A stretch of DNA of 64,000 bases from Pedobacter ginsengisoli. Its GTDB lineage: Bacteria > Bacteroidota > Bacteroidia > Sphingobacteriales > Sphingobacteriaceae. Both the position numbers and the translations under genes were made by a program. Positions 18,341-26,123 of this stretch are shown one piece after another. Location: the NCBI RefSeq assembly GCF_030244015.1, contig NZ_JASSYX010000001.1:682001-746000 (forward strand), in the 5' to 3' direction. Every line of letters starts with the position of its first letter. Position 1 is the first letter of the stretch. Under the pieces are notes generated by a model. That model had not been told where the DNA came from and made no database searches. It was given only the letters and a program-made list of their open reading frames with translations.

Positions 18341-18372
18341 AAAGGGTGTACTCAAATGAGTATACCCTTTTT
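18341..18372 (+). terminator. Intrinsic terminator
   Basis: AAAGGGTGTACTCA pairs with TGAGTATACCCTTT (one G-T pair) around a 2-base loop, followed by TTTATT. It lies 18 bases after the endonuclease/phosphatase stop. The A-rich left arm makes it potentially bidirectional. Confidence 0.85.
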
Positions 18373-18456
18373 ATTAAATGTTTCCGCTCCCGAATAGGTC
18401 TCAGTTTCGCTATTGGCAGGCTCATGTGAGGGCCATGGCAGAAGCTAAAGAAATGA

Positions 18457-18975
18457 TTAATTGTATTCTATCGAATAATGTAATTGAACGGTATTGTCAT
18501 TTAATTTGTTTACTTCCAGTAAGGATAGCTGATACTCTGATTCTATATCTTTGAGCAATGGCAATCCGCTACCAAATAATACCGGTTCCATGACGAAGAT
18601 AATTTCATTGACTAATCCTGCTTTAACAAAGGCACTTATTGTTTCCGTGCCGCCAATAATCACTGCTTCTGTGTGGCCCTTAGCGGTAAGCTGTTCAATG
18701 ATTTCTTTCGGACTGTCATCTGTAAACAAGATATTGGATTGAGCAGGGAGGGTTTGTGTATCATGCGTCAGCACTACCAACGAACCACCCTCTTTTAGTG
18801 GCAGATAGTCAGGTGCCAAAATGTTGTAAGTTGTTTTGCCCATGATCACGGCTTGTGTACGCTGGCTGATGTCCATAAAGCCCTGTCCATATTCAGGTGA
18901 CAACCAATCTGGTACGTTTCTGCTATTGCTGATCAGGCCATTGGCGGAAGAGGCGAGATAAATAATTGTTTTCAT
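18457..18975 (-). CDS. Dihydrofolate reductase-like (RibD C-terminal) family protein
   Basis: 172 residues with the RibD_C/DHFR-like Rossmann fold: N-terminal strand KTIIYLASSANGLI, the nucleotide-binding VIMGKTTYNIL (~43-53), and AVIIGGTETISAFVKAGLVNEI (~103-124, split by the usual Gly-Gly). Members are NADPH-binding reductases of unclear substrate, not the housekeeping DHFR. Stand-alone gene; its promoter region holds a duplicated 12-mer. Confidence 0.88.
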   Translation of the reverse strand: MKTIIYLASSANGLISNSRNVPDWLSPEYGQGFMDISQRTQAVIMGKTTYNILAPDYLPLKEGGSLVVLTHDTQTLPAQSNILFTDDSPKEIIEQLTAKGHTEAVIIGGTETISAFVKAGLVNEIIFVMEPVLFGSGLPLLKDIESEYQLSLLEVNKLNDNTVQLHYSIEYN

Positions 18976-18991
18976 ACGATGATTCGACTAA

Positions 18992-19022
18992 ATTGTATAA
19001 CAACTGGATTATTGTATAACAA
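18992..19022. repeat. Tandem 12-bp operator-like repeats upstream of the reductase gene
   Basis: ATTGTATAACAA occurs at 18992-19003 and again at 19011-19022 (period 19). Each contains the dyad TTGT-ATA-ACAA. The second overlaps the -7 element on the minus strand. This arrangement is typical of a repressor binding site pair, though no regulator gene is adjacent. Confidence 0.45.
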
Positions 19023-19027
19023 AGTTA
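19020..19027 (-). promoter_or_regulatory. -7 element for the reductase-like gene
   Basis: The minus strand reads TAACTTTG (TAnnTTTG), about 45 bases before the ATG at 18975. It overlaps the second ATTGTATAACAA repeat. Confidence 0.5.
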
Positions 19028-19089
19028 GCCGGTTACTATAGGTTAGCAAACTCGCGAGGACGACATATTTAGGGGGTGTTCGCGACAAA

Positions 19090-19097
19090 TATCTTTG
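19090..19097 (+). promoter_or_regulatory. -7 element for the small lipoprotein gene
   Basis: TATCTTTG matches TAnnTTTG and lies 70 bases before the ATG at 19168. The -33 box is not obvious. Confidence 0.4.
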
Positions 19098-19167
19098 CTA
19101 CGTATTTAACTATTTGCATAGAATTTGCCTTTTGGCATGCATTTGGCGCTGGTATCAGAAAATCAAT

Positions 19168-19338
19168 ATGAAAAAGATATATCTTGTACTTGCCCTCTCA
19201 GGCTTTTTGTTTTTAACGTCCTGCTACACGACTAGGACTGCAGGTAATAGTGGCAAGGTGCCACCTGGGCAAGCAAAAAAGGCAACAGGATCGAAATCAG
19301 CAAAACCCTTTGCTCCCGGACAGCAAAAAAAGAATTAA
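19168..19338 (+). CDS. Small lipoprotein (quinol oxidase subunit 4-like annotation family)
   Basis: 56 residues from the ATG at 19168. It begins MKKIYLVLALSGFLFLTSCY, a lipoprotein signal with Cys19 as the acylated residue. The mature part is short, basic and disordered, with two repeats of the type GK.PPGQAKK and KPFAPGQQKK. Bacteroidota databases often label such proteins quinol oxidase subunit 4, without experimental support that I know of. An upstream non-ATG extension (19114) would ruin the signal peptide and is rejected. Confidence 0.75.
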   Translation: MKKIYLVLALSGFLFLTSCYTTRTAGNSGKVPPGQAKKATGSKSAKPFAPGQQKKN

Positions 19339-19542
19339 TTAGAGGTTTTTTGCCGTATTTTCTGTACTCAGAAAGCTTCAAACTTGTCTGGTAAATGGAT
19401 TGCTGATAGGGAAGTGGCAGCAATTCTTGCGATTGTCAGATACAGGCAGTCCTTTTCTTTTGATTTTTATGCCAGGCGAGAAACCGGTTCCATCTTCTAG
19501 AGGTTAATGGATTGTAATTTGTTTCACCTATGTGTCATTCGT

Positions 19543-19565
19543 AAACTTTTAGTATACAAAAGTTT
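19543..19565. promoter_or_regulatory. Palindrome upstream of the toxin-antitoxin genes
   Basis: AAACTTTT and AAAAGTTT flank AGTATAC, giving an 8-bp inverted repeat, 47 bases before the promoter element of the antitoxin gene. Antitoxins often bind palindromes near their promoters, so it may be the autoregulatory operator; the distance is longer than usual. Confidence 0.4.
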
Positions 19566-19611
19566 AATGTTTTGTTAAAGCACAGGAATAGATGATGCGA
19601 TCAAGTTGTGG

Positions 19612-19619
19612 TATTTTTG
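19612..19619 (+). promoter_or_regulatory. -7 element for the toxin-antitoxin genes
   Basis: TATTTTTG lies only four bases before the antitoxin ATG at 19624. The transcript would be leaderless or nearly so, or translation would start at the in-frame ATG at 19639. Confidence 0.45.
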
Positions 19620-19623
19620 TGAC

Positions 19624-19863
19624 ATGAGCATATTGGTAATGACAAAGAATGAACAGGAAGAGAAAATCCTCTTAACTTTTCTGGAAACCTTAGGTTATAA
19701 CTATCAGGCTGGTGTAAGTGATGAAGTCGAGAAGATGAATGCAGTTTTTCTCGAGAAGTATCGTGACGATATCGAACAGGCTGATGCGGAAATTGCGGAT
19801 GGCGATTACGTGAAGCAGGCTGATGTGGAAAAGTTGTTTAGGCAGAGAAGAAAGGTGTTTTGA
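19624..19863 (+). CDS. Antitoxin of a RelE/ParE-type module
   Basis: 79 residues from the ATG at 19624. It opens with a short beta strand (MSILVMTKNEQEEK) and a helix, then an acidic helical tail, as in Bacteroidota antitoxins that pair with RelE/ParE toxins. Its stop overlaps the TTG start of the next gene by four bases, which implies translational coupling. An in-frame ATG at 19639 is an alternative start, but it would remove the first strand. Assignment rests on size, architecture and the toxin next door. Confidence 0.72.
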   Translation: MSILVMTKNEQEEKILLTFLETLGYNYQAGVSDEVEKMNAVFLEKYRDDIEQADAEIADGDYVKQADVEKLFRQRRKVF

Positions 19864-20162
19864 AAATTAAATGGAATAAATTGGCAATAAAGCAATTACT
19901 GGACGCTATTGCCTATCTCGAAGAAAATAAGCTCTCGGTTTATGGAAAAAAAATAGAAAGACAGATATTCTCTAAAATAATGTCTGTTTCAAAGACGGAG
20001 CATGTTGCCGGGCCTGATCTGTTAAAAATTAACAATGATGGAAGTTTTTTTATTCTTATCGTTGACCGTTACCGGATAGCTTATCGGGAGACGTCAAAAG
20101 GGCTGAGAATTTTGAGGATTTCTGTCATTCAGGATTCATCCCATGTTAAAGCAGTGAAATGA
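19860..20162 (+). CDS. RelE/ParE family toxin
   Basis: 100 residues starting at TTG 19860, overlapping the antitoxin stop. The sequence shows the family pattern: an opening basic strand (KIKWNKLAIKQL), two helices (AYLEENKLSVYGKKIERQI), then strands with a central Arg-Tyr-Arg-Ile (DRYRIAYRE) and a closing ILRISVIQDSS. RelE members cut mRNA in the ribosome and ParE members poison gyrase; the subtype cannot be told by eye. The next small gene overlaps its stop by four bases. Confidence 0.78.
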   Translation: MKIKWNKLAIKQLLDAIAYLEENKLSVYGKKIERQIFSKIMSVSKTEHVAGPDLLKINNDGSFFILIVDRYRIAYRETSKGLRILRISVIQDSSHVKAVK

Positions 20163-20341
20163 TGGAAAAAAATACAAACGAATTGTGCCCATGCGGCAAA
20201 AGCCAGAAGATTAGTATGGAGCGCATTCCCAGAAACTTTATAATGAAAGTATTTTTATTCTGGCTACCTGTAAAAAGGTATAAATGCTACGCCTGTATGA
20301 GTATTAAATGGTTGTTTGAAGATAAAAGCAGGGCCTTTTGA
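20159..20341 (+). CDS. Small zinc-ribbon-like protein downstream of the toxin
   Basis: 60 residues (59 if the second ATG at 20162 is used). Two cysteine knuckles are visible, CPCGKS near residue 11 and CYACMS near residue 43, separated by hydrophobic, basic residues, suggesting one zinc-binding ribbon. The start overlaps the toxin stop as ATGA, so it is part of the same transcript. Similar short Zn-ribbon proteins occur alone in Bacteroidota; I know no function. Whether it is a third component of the module or a passenger is open. Confidence 0.55.
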   Translation: MMEKNTNELCPCGKSQKISMERIPRNFIMKVFLFWLPVKRYKCYACMSIKWLFEDKSRAF

Positions 20342-20359
20342 CCCTACTTAATACCCATC

Positions 20360-20722
20360 TTAATTCATACTGTAAAAAAACTCTTCTGCCACGATCTTAC
20401 CGTCTTTAACTTCATATACACAGATCTCACTCATCGCCATTCTGCCATGCGCTTTATAGGTGGCATCGATGTCCATCACTATAGAAAAGTGATTGTCTGC
20501 AACAAGGGGCTCTGAAATTGAGGCGCTGTGTATTTCTTCAACACTTTCCTCCCATTGTACAGTTTTGTTCTTAACAGCTTTTTTACCTTCTGTTAATTCC
20601 ATGGGTGAGCCTTTTGGCTCTTTGCTTACGATGTTTTCGCCATAAAGCGCTTCGATAGCTTCTTCATTTTTACCTTCGCGGCAAAGCTGAACCAATTTGT
20701 CAGCCACTTCTTGTGTATTCAT
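20360..20722 (-). CDS. SnoaL-like (NTF2-fold) protein
   Basis: 120 residues, no signal peptide. The opening helix and YGENIVSKEPKG, then the strands near NHFSIVMDIDATYKAHGRMAMSEI split by a turn, and a final KIVAEEFFYSMN are typical of SnoaL-like polyketide-cyclase-fold proteins. These small barrels may be enzymes or binding proteins; function here is unknown. Convergent with the small zinc-ribbon gene. The 260 bases upstream hold no other gene; a weak hairpin GCCAT/ATGGC occurs near 20890-20910. Confidence 0.8.
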   Translation of the reverse strand: MNTQEVADKLVQLCREGKNEEAIEALYGENIVSKEPKGSPMELTEGKKAVKNKTVQWEESVEEIHSASISEPLVADNHFSIVMDIDATYKAHGRMAMSEICVYEVKDGKIVAEEFFYSMN

Positions 20723-20982
20723 ATGATTGTAGTTAAGTTATATGCTAAGCTATTTAAAATCTACACTTTAATTGTTCAATGTATTTTATGATTAGGTTAA
20801 ACTATCGTAGACCGGGAGCTTAACCATATACTTAACATATAGAATCTATCTTTAGTGTTTCTTATCAACAAGAAATTATCAACAGGGATGCCATCTTTAT
20901 ATGGCAGGCTGTTTTTATTCAGAATTACTTTATAATTTGTCCAAAAGTTAGATGTTTGTCTAAAAATGTATATTTTCAGGTA

Positions 20983-21732
20983 ATGTATAAGCAGCAGTAC
21001 AACATCCTATTTTTTTTATGCTTCCCAATATTCTGTGTCGCTCAGAATCGTGATACCACGGTTGTAAGTTTTGACAATAGACCTAAGGTAGCCGCTTTTA
21101 TCATCCCTTCTGTATTCATTGGTTACGGGCTGATTTCCCTGGCCAGCGATAATGAAATCAGAAGATTGGACTACAGTACAAATAATGAGCTTCAGGAGGA
21201 TCATCCGGCCTTTGCGCTGAAGGTAGATAATTTTACGAGATATGTACCTGCGGCCGCAGTTTATGGACTGGATCTGGCCGGAGTAAAAGCCAGACATAAT
21301 CTGGTCGATCGAAGCGCCATGTTACTGATGTCTGCTGTGATTGCCCAGGCAAGCGTGGGTGGTATTAAAAGTTTAACACACAGAATGCGGCCAAATGGCA
21401 GTAATGATGATTCTTTTCCTTCAGGCCATACTTCTTTTGCTTTTATGAGTGCGGAATTTCTTCATCAGGAATATAAGGACCAGTCGGTCTGGTACGGAGT
21501 TGCGGGGTATGCAATTGCTACCGGTACCGGGGTTCTGAGACTCTATAATAATGCACATTGGGTAAGTGACGTAGTGGCGGGTGCGGGTGTTGGTATCTTA
21601 TCGACCAAGATTTCTTACCTTATTTATCCGTATCTTAAGCGCAGATTGTTTAACGGGAAGTCAGCCAATATGATATTTAGTCCTGGCTATCAGAATGGGA
21701 AAGTCAGCTTTAGCCTGGTTAAACAGTTTTAG
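20983..21732 (+). CDS. PAP2 family phosphatase, exported or membrane-bound
   Basis: 249 residues from the ATG at 20983, which gives a signal peptide ending FPIFCVAQ; an upstream TTG at 20956 is less likely. The three phosphatase motifs are visible: KSLTHRMRP (variant of KxxxxxxRP), PSGHTSFAF with the catalytic His, and the RLYNNAHWVSDVVAG motif with the second His and Asp. PAP2 enzymes dephosphorylate phosphatidic acid, undecaprenyl diphosphate or lipid A. Stand-alone gene. Confidence 0.92.
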   Translation: MYKQQYNILFFLCFPIFCVAQNRDTTVVSFDNRPKVAAFIIPSVFIGYGLISLASDNEIRRLDYSTNNELQEDHPAFALKVDNFTRYVPAAAVYGLDLAGVKARHNLVDRSAMLLMSAVIAQASVGGIKSLTHRMRPNGSNDDSFPSGHTSFAFMSAEFLHQEYKDQSVWYGVAGYAIATGTGVLRLYNNAHWVSDVVAGAGVGILSTKISYLIYPYLKRRLFNGKSANMIFSPGYQNGKVSFSLVKQF

Positions 21733-21786
21733 TAGCTTAAACCTGATCATAGAAGCTGAATCGTTCGGATTCGATAAAAATCTTTA

Positions 21787-21807
21787 TTTATTTTAATTCT
21801 AAATAAA
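21787..21807. promoter_or_regulatory. Putative Fur box for the siderophore receptor
   Basis: TTTATTT and AAATAAA flank a 7-base spacer, a perfect 7-7-7 inverted repeat 62 bases before the receptor ATG. A second smaller dyad TTAGA-ATTAA-TCTAA lies at 21846-21860, nine bases before the ATG. Both resemble AT-rich palindromes found upstream of iron-uptake genes in Bacteroidota. Confidence 0.5.
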
Positions 21808-21869
21808 CTTGCTGAATTGCAAGATGAGTATTACATTTGCCGCCGTTAGAATTAATCTAAATAAAGCAA

Positions 21870-24344
21870 ATGAAACATATTTACAAGCTACTCGTTCTCG
21901 TTACATTCTTATTAAGTTTTCAAGTATCCTCAGCCCAGCTGGCTGTATTGCCCGCCAGGGGAACAATTACAGGAAAAATAAAGACCAATGATGGTAAACC
22001 TGCAGCTTATGTAAGTGTTCAAATTGTTGAGAACAACAAGAAAACAGCATCTGATGAAGATGGTAATTTTACTTTTAATCATTTGAAAACAGGTGAATAT
22101 ACCCTTAAGACTTCATATGTGGGGTTGCAGGTGCAGACTCAAAAAGTATCTGTTACTGAAGGGCAAACTACAACAGTTGAATTTACATTGTCAGAAAATT
22201 CTGCTCAGTTAGATGAAGTAGCCATTAGTGGATACAGAACACCCAATGAAAAACCGGTAAGCGTAGGAAAAATCGCTATTGCACCGAGAGATTTACCTCA
22301 ATCAGTTCAGGTTATAGGTGCTCAGGTTATCGCAGATCAGCAAGCTAATCGTTTAAGTGACATCATGAAAAACGTAAACGGTGTTGCTCTAGGTGCTAAT
22401 CGTGGATCTGTTGGTGATAATTTTTTTGCAAGGGGATACAGCCTTGGTTCAAACAACATTTTTAAAAATGGTGCAAGAACAACTATAGGAGGTTTTCCTG
22501 AGGCAAGTACATTAGAGTCGGTAGAGGTTTTAAAAGGTAGCTCTGCACTATTATATGGTGGTGTTTCGGGAGGCGCTGTGGTAAACATGGTGACCAAAAA
22601 ACCCAAATTTGAATATGGAGCTGAGGTTTCTATGCGGGCTGGCAGTTATGATTTATATAAGCCGACTGTAGATGTTTATGGCCCTGTTTCCCAAAGAATC
22701 GCGTTCCGTTTGATTGGAACCTATGAAACCGCTGGTAGTTTCAGAAACAATGTAGATTCAAAAAGATTCTATGTAAATCCTTCCTTGCTTTATAAAATCA
22801 GCGAAAATACAGATTTAACCCTTCAGGGTGATTATCTTAAAAGTGATTTTACTCCGGATTTCGGGATCGGTACTATTGGAAATAAATTGTCGCCGCTTAC
22901 AAGGAATACCTTCATTAATACGGACTGGGCTTATAACAAAACAAATACCGCAACAGCACAGGCTGCGTTAAATCATAAATTTAATGACAACTGGAAATTA
23001 AACGCGGTAGTTTCACTCCAATCTTATGATAGAAACTATTTCTCTTCAGAGCGTCCGTTTGCTGATAGTGAAGGAGCGTGGTATCGCGCACTTACACGTT
23101 CTAAGATAAAAGAGTTAACATATAACGAGCAAATCAATTTAAACGGAACATTTAGAACCGGTTCAATTGCACATACTTTATTAGTTGGTATTGATGCAGA
23201 CCAATCTAGAACAAAAACCGGAGGTTTCAGCAACCCTAATTTGCAGGATAAAAACACAAATCCAGCAAAGACAGCATATTACGATTTTGTAAATATTCTT
23301 AATCCAGCATCATTTAACACACCATCAAACTTTAACATGCCAGAAGCCAGTCTTCTAACCAATACAACGGCCCCTATTTTCAGAATGGGTGGTTTTGCAC
23401 AAGATTTAGTAGCACTAACTGATAAATTTAAAGTATTAGCTGGGATTCGCTGGACTTTCCAAAAAACACCAAGTACTACTATCGATACCTTAGCAAATGG
23501 AAAGGTTGGAAAAGGTATTGCAGACAAAATAGACAAAGCCTTCTCTCCAAAAGTAGGTTTGGTATACCAGCCATTTAAATCAACATCAGTTTATGTAAGT
23601 TACGCCAATAATTTTACCTCAAATGCTGGTACTGATGTTGCTACTGGTGCACCTATGCGTCCATCAATCATTGACCAGTATGAAGCAGGTGTAAAAAATG
23701 ACTTCCTGGATGGTAAGCTATCCGCAAATGTAACTTACTATAAAATACTTAATAACAAATTTGCGCAAACCGCTGATTTTAATCTTAATGGAGACCCAAA
23801 TGGTGATACTAATTTAAAAGGGTTTACAGGAAAAACTGCCAGCGAAGGATTGGAGTTTGATCTATCTGGTACTATAGTTAAAGGATTAAACTTTATTGCT
23901 GGATATAGCTACAACTACATGCGCTATACTTCTACCTCTGAAACAAGGAAATATATTGACTCTAAGGGTAAGGAAACAATTATTACCGGGATAGTAGAAG
24001 GAGAACGTTTGGTGGGTACAACTAAGAACACTGCTAACGGGACTTTATTCTATACTTTCAGTGAAGGCAGCTTAAAAGGATTAAAACTTGGTGCTTCAGC
24101 ATTTTATACGGGAGATCGTAACGGCGGTAGAAACACCAACAAAGCTGGTACTTCTTCAGGAATTATTCCAATCAGTGGTTTTACTACTTTTGACGTTTCT
24201 GCTGGTTATACTTACAGAAAGTTCACTATACTGGGTAAACTATCTAACATAACTGACGAACTGAATTACTATGTTCATGAGAACTACAGCGTGAATCCAA
24301 TAGCTCCCAGACAGTTTATTACTACTTTATCTTATAAATTCTAG
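21870..24344 (+). CDS. TonB-dependent siderophore receptor
   Basis: 824 residues. Signal peptide (1-24, ending FQVSSAQ), a carboxypeptidase-regulatory-like domain (~32-110), a plug domain (~125-235; APRDLPQSVQVIGAQVI and the VLKGSSALLYGG turn) and a 22-strand barrel ending in an aromatic, FITTLSYKF. The plug phrase LPQSVQVI is typical of siderophore (FecA/FhuA-type) rather than SusC receptors. It imports ferric chelates using TonB energy. The gene is visibly richer in A/T third positions (GGT, GTT, TTA) than its neighbours. A hairpin separates it from the PepSY gene. Confidence 0.94.
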   Translation: MKHIYKLLVLVTFLLSFQVSSAQLAVLPARGTITGKIKTNDGKPAAYVSVQIVENNKKTASDEDGNFTFNHLKTGEYTLKTSYVGLQVQTQKVSVTEGQTTTVEFTLSENSAQLDEVAISGYRTPNEKPVSVGKIAIAPRDLPQSVQVIGAQVIADQQANRLSDIMKNVNGVALGANRGSVGDNFFARGYSLGSNNIFKNGARTTIGGFPEASTLESVEVLKGSSALLYGGVSGGAVVNMVTKKPKFEYGAEVSMRAGSYDLYKPTVDVYGPVSQRIAFRLIGTYETAGSFRNNVDSKRFYVNPSLLYKISENTDLTLQGDYLKSDFTPDFGIGTIGNKLSPLTRNTFINTDWAYNKTNTATAQAALNHKFNDNWKLNAVVSLQSYDRNYFSSERPFADSEGAWYRALTRSKIKELTYNEQINLNGTFRTGSIAHTLLVGIDADQSRTKTGGFSNPNLQDKNTNPAKTAYYDFVNILNPASFNTPSNFNMPEASLLTNTTAPIFRMGGFAQDLVALTDKFKVLAGIRWTFQKTPSTTIDTLANGKVGKGIADKIDKAFSPKVGLVYQPFKSTSVYVSYANNFTSNAGTDVATGAPMRPSIIDQYEAGVKNDFLDGKLSANVTYYKILNNKFAQTADFNLNGDPNGDTNLKGFTGKTASEGLEFDLSGTIVKGLNFIAGYSYNYMRYTSTSETRKYIDSKGKETIITGIVEGERLVGTTKNTANGTLFYTFSEGSLKGLKLGASAFYTGDRNGGRNTNKAGTSSGIIPISGFTTFDVSAGYTYRKFTILGKLSNITDELNYYVHENYSVNPIAPRQFITTLSYKF

Positions 24345-24371
24345 ACGCTCTCTAATTATAATCAACAAGAG

Positions 24372-24409
24372 AAGCCGGGCTACCCATATTGGTAGTCCGG
24401 TTTACCTTT
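24372..24409 (+). terminator. Hairpin between receptor and PepSY genes (terminator or attenuator)
   Basis: CCGGGCTACC pairs with GGTAGTCCGG (one G-T pair) around CATATT, followed by TTTACCTTT. The broken U tract suggests partial termination, lowering expression of the downstream gene. Confidence 0.65.
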
Positions 24410-24439
24410 AAATAGACAGTTCCGATCAAACCATAAAAA

Positions 24440-25597
24440 ATGATCAAAAAGATATTCCGTACCATCCACTTATACCTTGCGCTGGCCGCCGGCCTGGTGA
24501 TCATGTTGTCCTGTGCTACAGGTGCCATTATGGTATTTGAAGACGAACTCGATCATATGAGCAATCATGATCGTTATTATGTGGAACAGCAAAAAGTCAG
24601 GGTACCATTGGAAAAACTGCTGGAAAAGGCCCTGTACCAGGTATCTAAAGCTAAGCTGGTTGCTGTTAAAGTGTTTTCTGACCCAACAAGATCTGTAGAG
24701 ATTGCATTGATTGTGCCGGAGAAAAAAGATGGCAGACAGCAGAAAAAGGAGAAGAAGGGTGGAGGAAAACCTGGCGTTTTCGTTTATTTGAACCCTTATA
24801 ATGCTCAGGTTCTGGACATCTATATCAAAAAAGGTTCTTTTTTCTTCCAGGTGGAGATGCTCCATCGCTTTCTGCTTGGCGGGCAAAACAGTATTGGTAA
24901 GCTGATCATCGGCTTGTCGACATTTTCCTTTCTGATCATTACGATTACAGGAATTATATTGTGGTGGCCTAAGAACAAAAAGATCCTGATGCAGCGGCTG
25001 AAGTTTAAAATAAATGGCAGCTTTAAACGTCTGAACCATGATCTGCATGTTGTAACCGGCTTTTATTCTTCTATCTTTTTGCTGGTCATCATTGTTACCG
25101 GACTGGTCATGGCATTTGCCTGGGTAAATAAAGGGATTTATACCATCACCGGAAGCAGCATGGAAATTCCAGAGCCTCCGGTTTCAGTTTACCAGCCATC
25201 AAAAAAGACCATACCGGTTGAAGCGGCATTGACAAATGTGCCTTTGGATAATGTTGAATTTTATAACATCAGGATACCTAAAGACTCATCGGGCGTTTAT
25301 GCGGTCAATGTACTGCCTTCAGGAAGTTCAGAAAATAAATCTGATGCTTATTTCATTGATCAGTATTCAGGTGTCGTACTTGGCAGGCTGATGTTCGCAG
25401 ATAAGAACCTGGGACAGAGGATAAGGTCATATGTCAAACCAATTCATACGGGTGAGCTTTTCGGAATGCCAACAAAGATTTTAAACTTTATTCTCGCGCT
25501 TTTGACTTTCAGCTTTCCCGTCACAGGTGTGATTATGTGGCTCAACAGGATCAGAAAAAGAGAAAAAAAACGTAAAAAAGCGCTGGCTTCAATTTAG
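24440..25597 (+). CDS. PepSY-associated membrane protein (iron-regulated inner membrane protein)
   Basis: 385 residues with four predicted membrane helices (first at ~11-30, others near 155-175, 205-225 and 350-370) and PepSY-like periplasmic regions. IFRTIHLYLALAAG and PIHTGELFGMPTK are typical of the PepSY_TM family. Relatives sit directly downstream of ferric siderophore receptors and are proposed to reduce or handle iron at the inner membrane. A basic insertion (~96-112, KKDGRQQKKEKKGGGK) breaks the first periplasmic domain. Function inferred from location. Confidence 0.88.
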   Translation: MIKKIFRTIHLYLALAAGLVIMLSCATGAIMVFEDELDHMSNHDRYYVEQQKVRVPLEKLLEKALYQVSKAKLVAVKVFSDPTRSVEIALIVPEKKDGRQQKKEKKGGGKPGVFVYLNPYNAQVLDIYIKKGSFFFQVEMLHRFLLGGQNSIGKLIIGLSTFSFLIITITGIILWWPKNKKILMQRLKFKINGSFKRLNHDLHVVTGFYSSIFLLVIIVTGLVMAFAWVNKGIYTITGSSMEIPEPPVSVYQPSKKTIPVEAALTNVPLDNVEFYNIRIPKDSSGVYAVNVLPSGSSENKSDAYFIDQYSGVVLGRLMFADKNLGQRIRSYVKPIHTGELFGMPTKILNFILALLTFSFPVTGVIMWLNRIRKREKKRKKALASI

Positions 25598-25693
25598 TTT
25601 CTTCTTTTCTCCTAAACAGATCTTTTGTGCTGATGATTGATCTATGTATTGTAAAAGAGGTTTTTTAAATTAGTGCAACAATCCTCTTCAAAG

Positions 25694-26119
25694 ATGAATA
25701 TCAGAAAGGCAGAAGTTAAAGATGCTGAGGTGATCGTTCGATTGCTGGAACAGCTGAACTATCCAACAGAAAACGGACTGGTAGCCAGAAGACTTTCACT
25801 CCTGGAAGATAATGATGAACATCTTGATGTGGTTATTGAAGTACAAAACAATGTACTTGGTTTTATGTCTCTTCATTTTATCCCGCAGATCACTTTTGAT
25901 GCCGATTATGCAGTAATCAGCTACTTGGTTGTAGACCAGCAGACGAGAAAACAGGGCGCTGGGAAAATTCTCGAGGAATATGCAGTGGAAATTGCTGTAA
26001 AACGCGGTTGCAGGAGAATCTTTTTGCACAGTAATGCGAGAAGGACAGACGCCCACCGGTTTTACCTGAGACAAGGTTACCAGGAATATGCCAAAGCGTT
26101 CGTGAAATACCTGAGGTAA
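25694..26119 (+). CDS. GNAT family N-acetyltransferase
   Basis: 141 residues from the ATG at 25694; the GTG at 25673 would only add seven poor residues. Landmarks: opening strand MNIRKAEVKDAEVIVRLL, strand AVISYLVVDQQTRKQGAGKILEEY with the acetyl-CoA pyrophosphate loop (R/Q-x-x-G-x-G/A), and the terminal HSNARRTDAHRFYLRQGY. It moves an acetyl group from acetyl-CoA to an amine; substrate unknown. It ends four bases before the stop of the convergent epimerase gene. Confidence 0.9.
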   Translation: MNIRKAEVKDAEVIVRLLEQLNYPTENGLVARRLSLLEDNDEHLDVVIEVQNNVLGFMSLHFIPQITFDADYAVISYLVVDQQTRKQGAGKILEEYAVEIAVKRGCRRIFLHSNARRTDAHRFYLRQGYQEYAKAFVKYLR

Positions 26120-26123
26120 TGTC

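Noticed and set aside
19339..19623. Small gene in the 285-base gap before the antitoxin
   Set aside because: Only very short frames; the palindrome and promoter are the sole structures seen.
24470..25048. 192-codon open frame antisense to the PepSY gene
   Set aside because: Mirrors a strong coding gene in the opposite strand; composition is Cys/His/Phe-rich shadow sequence without domains.
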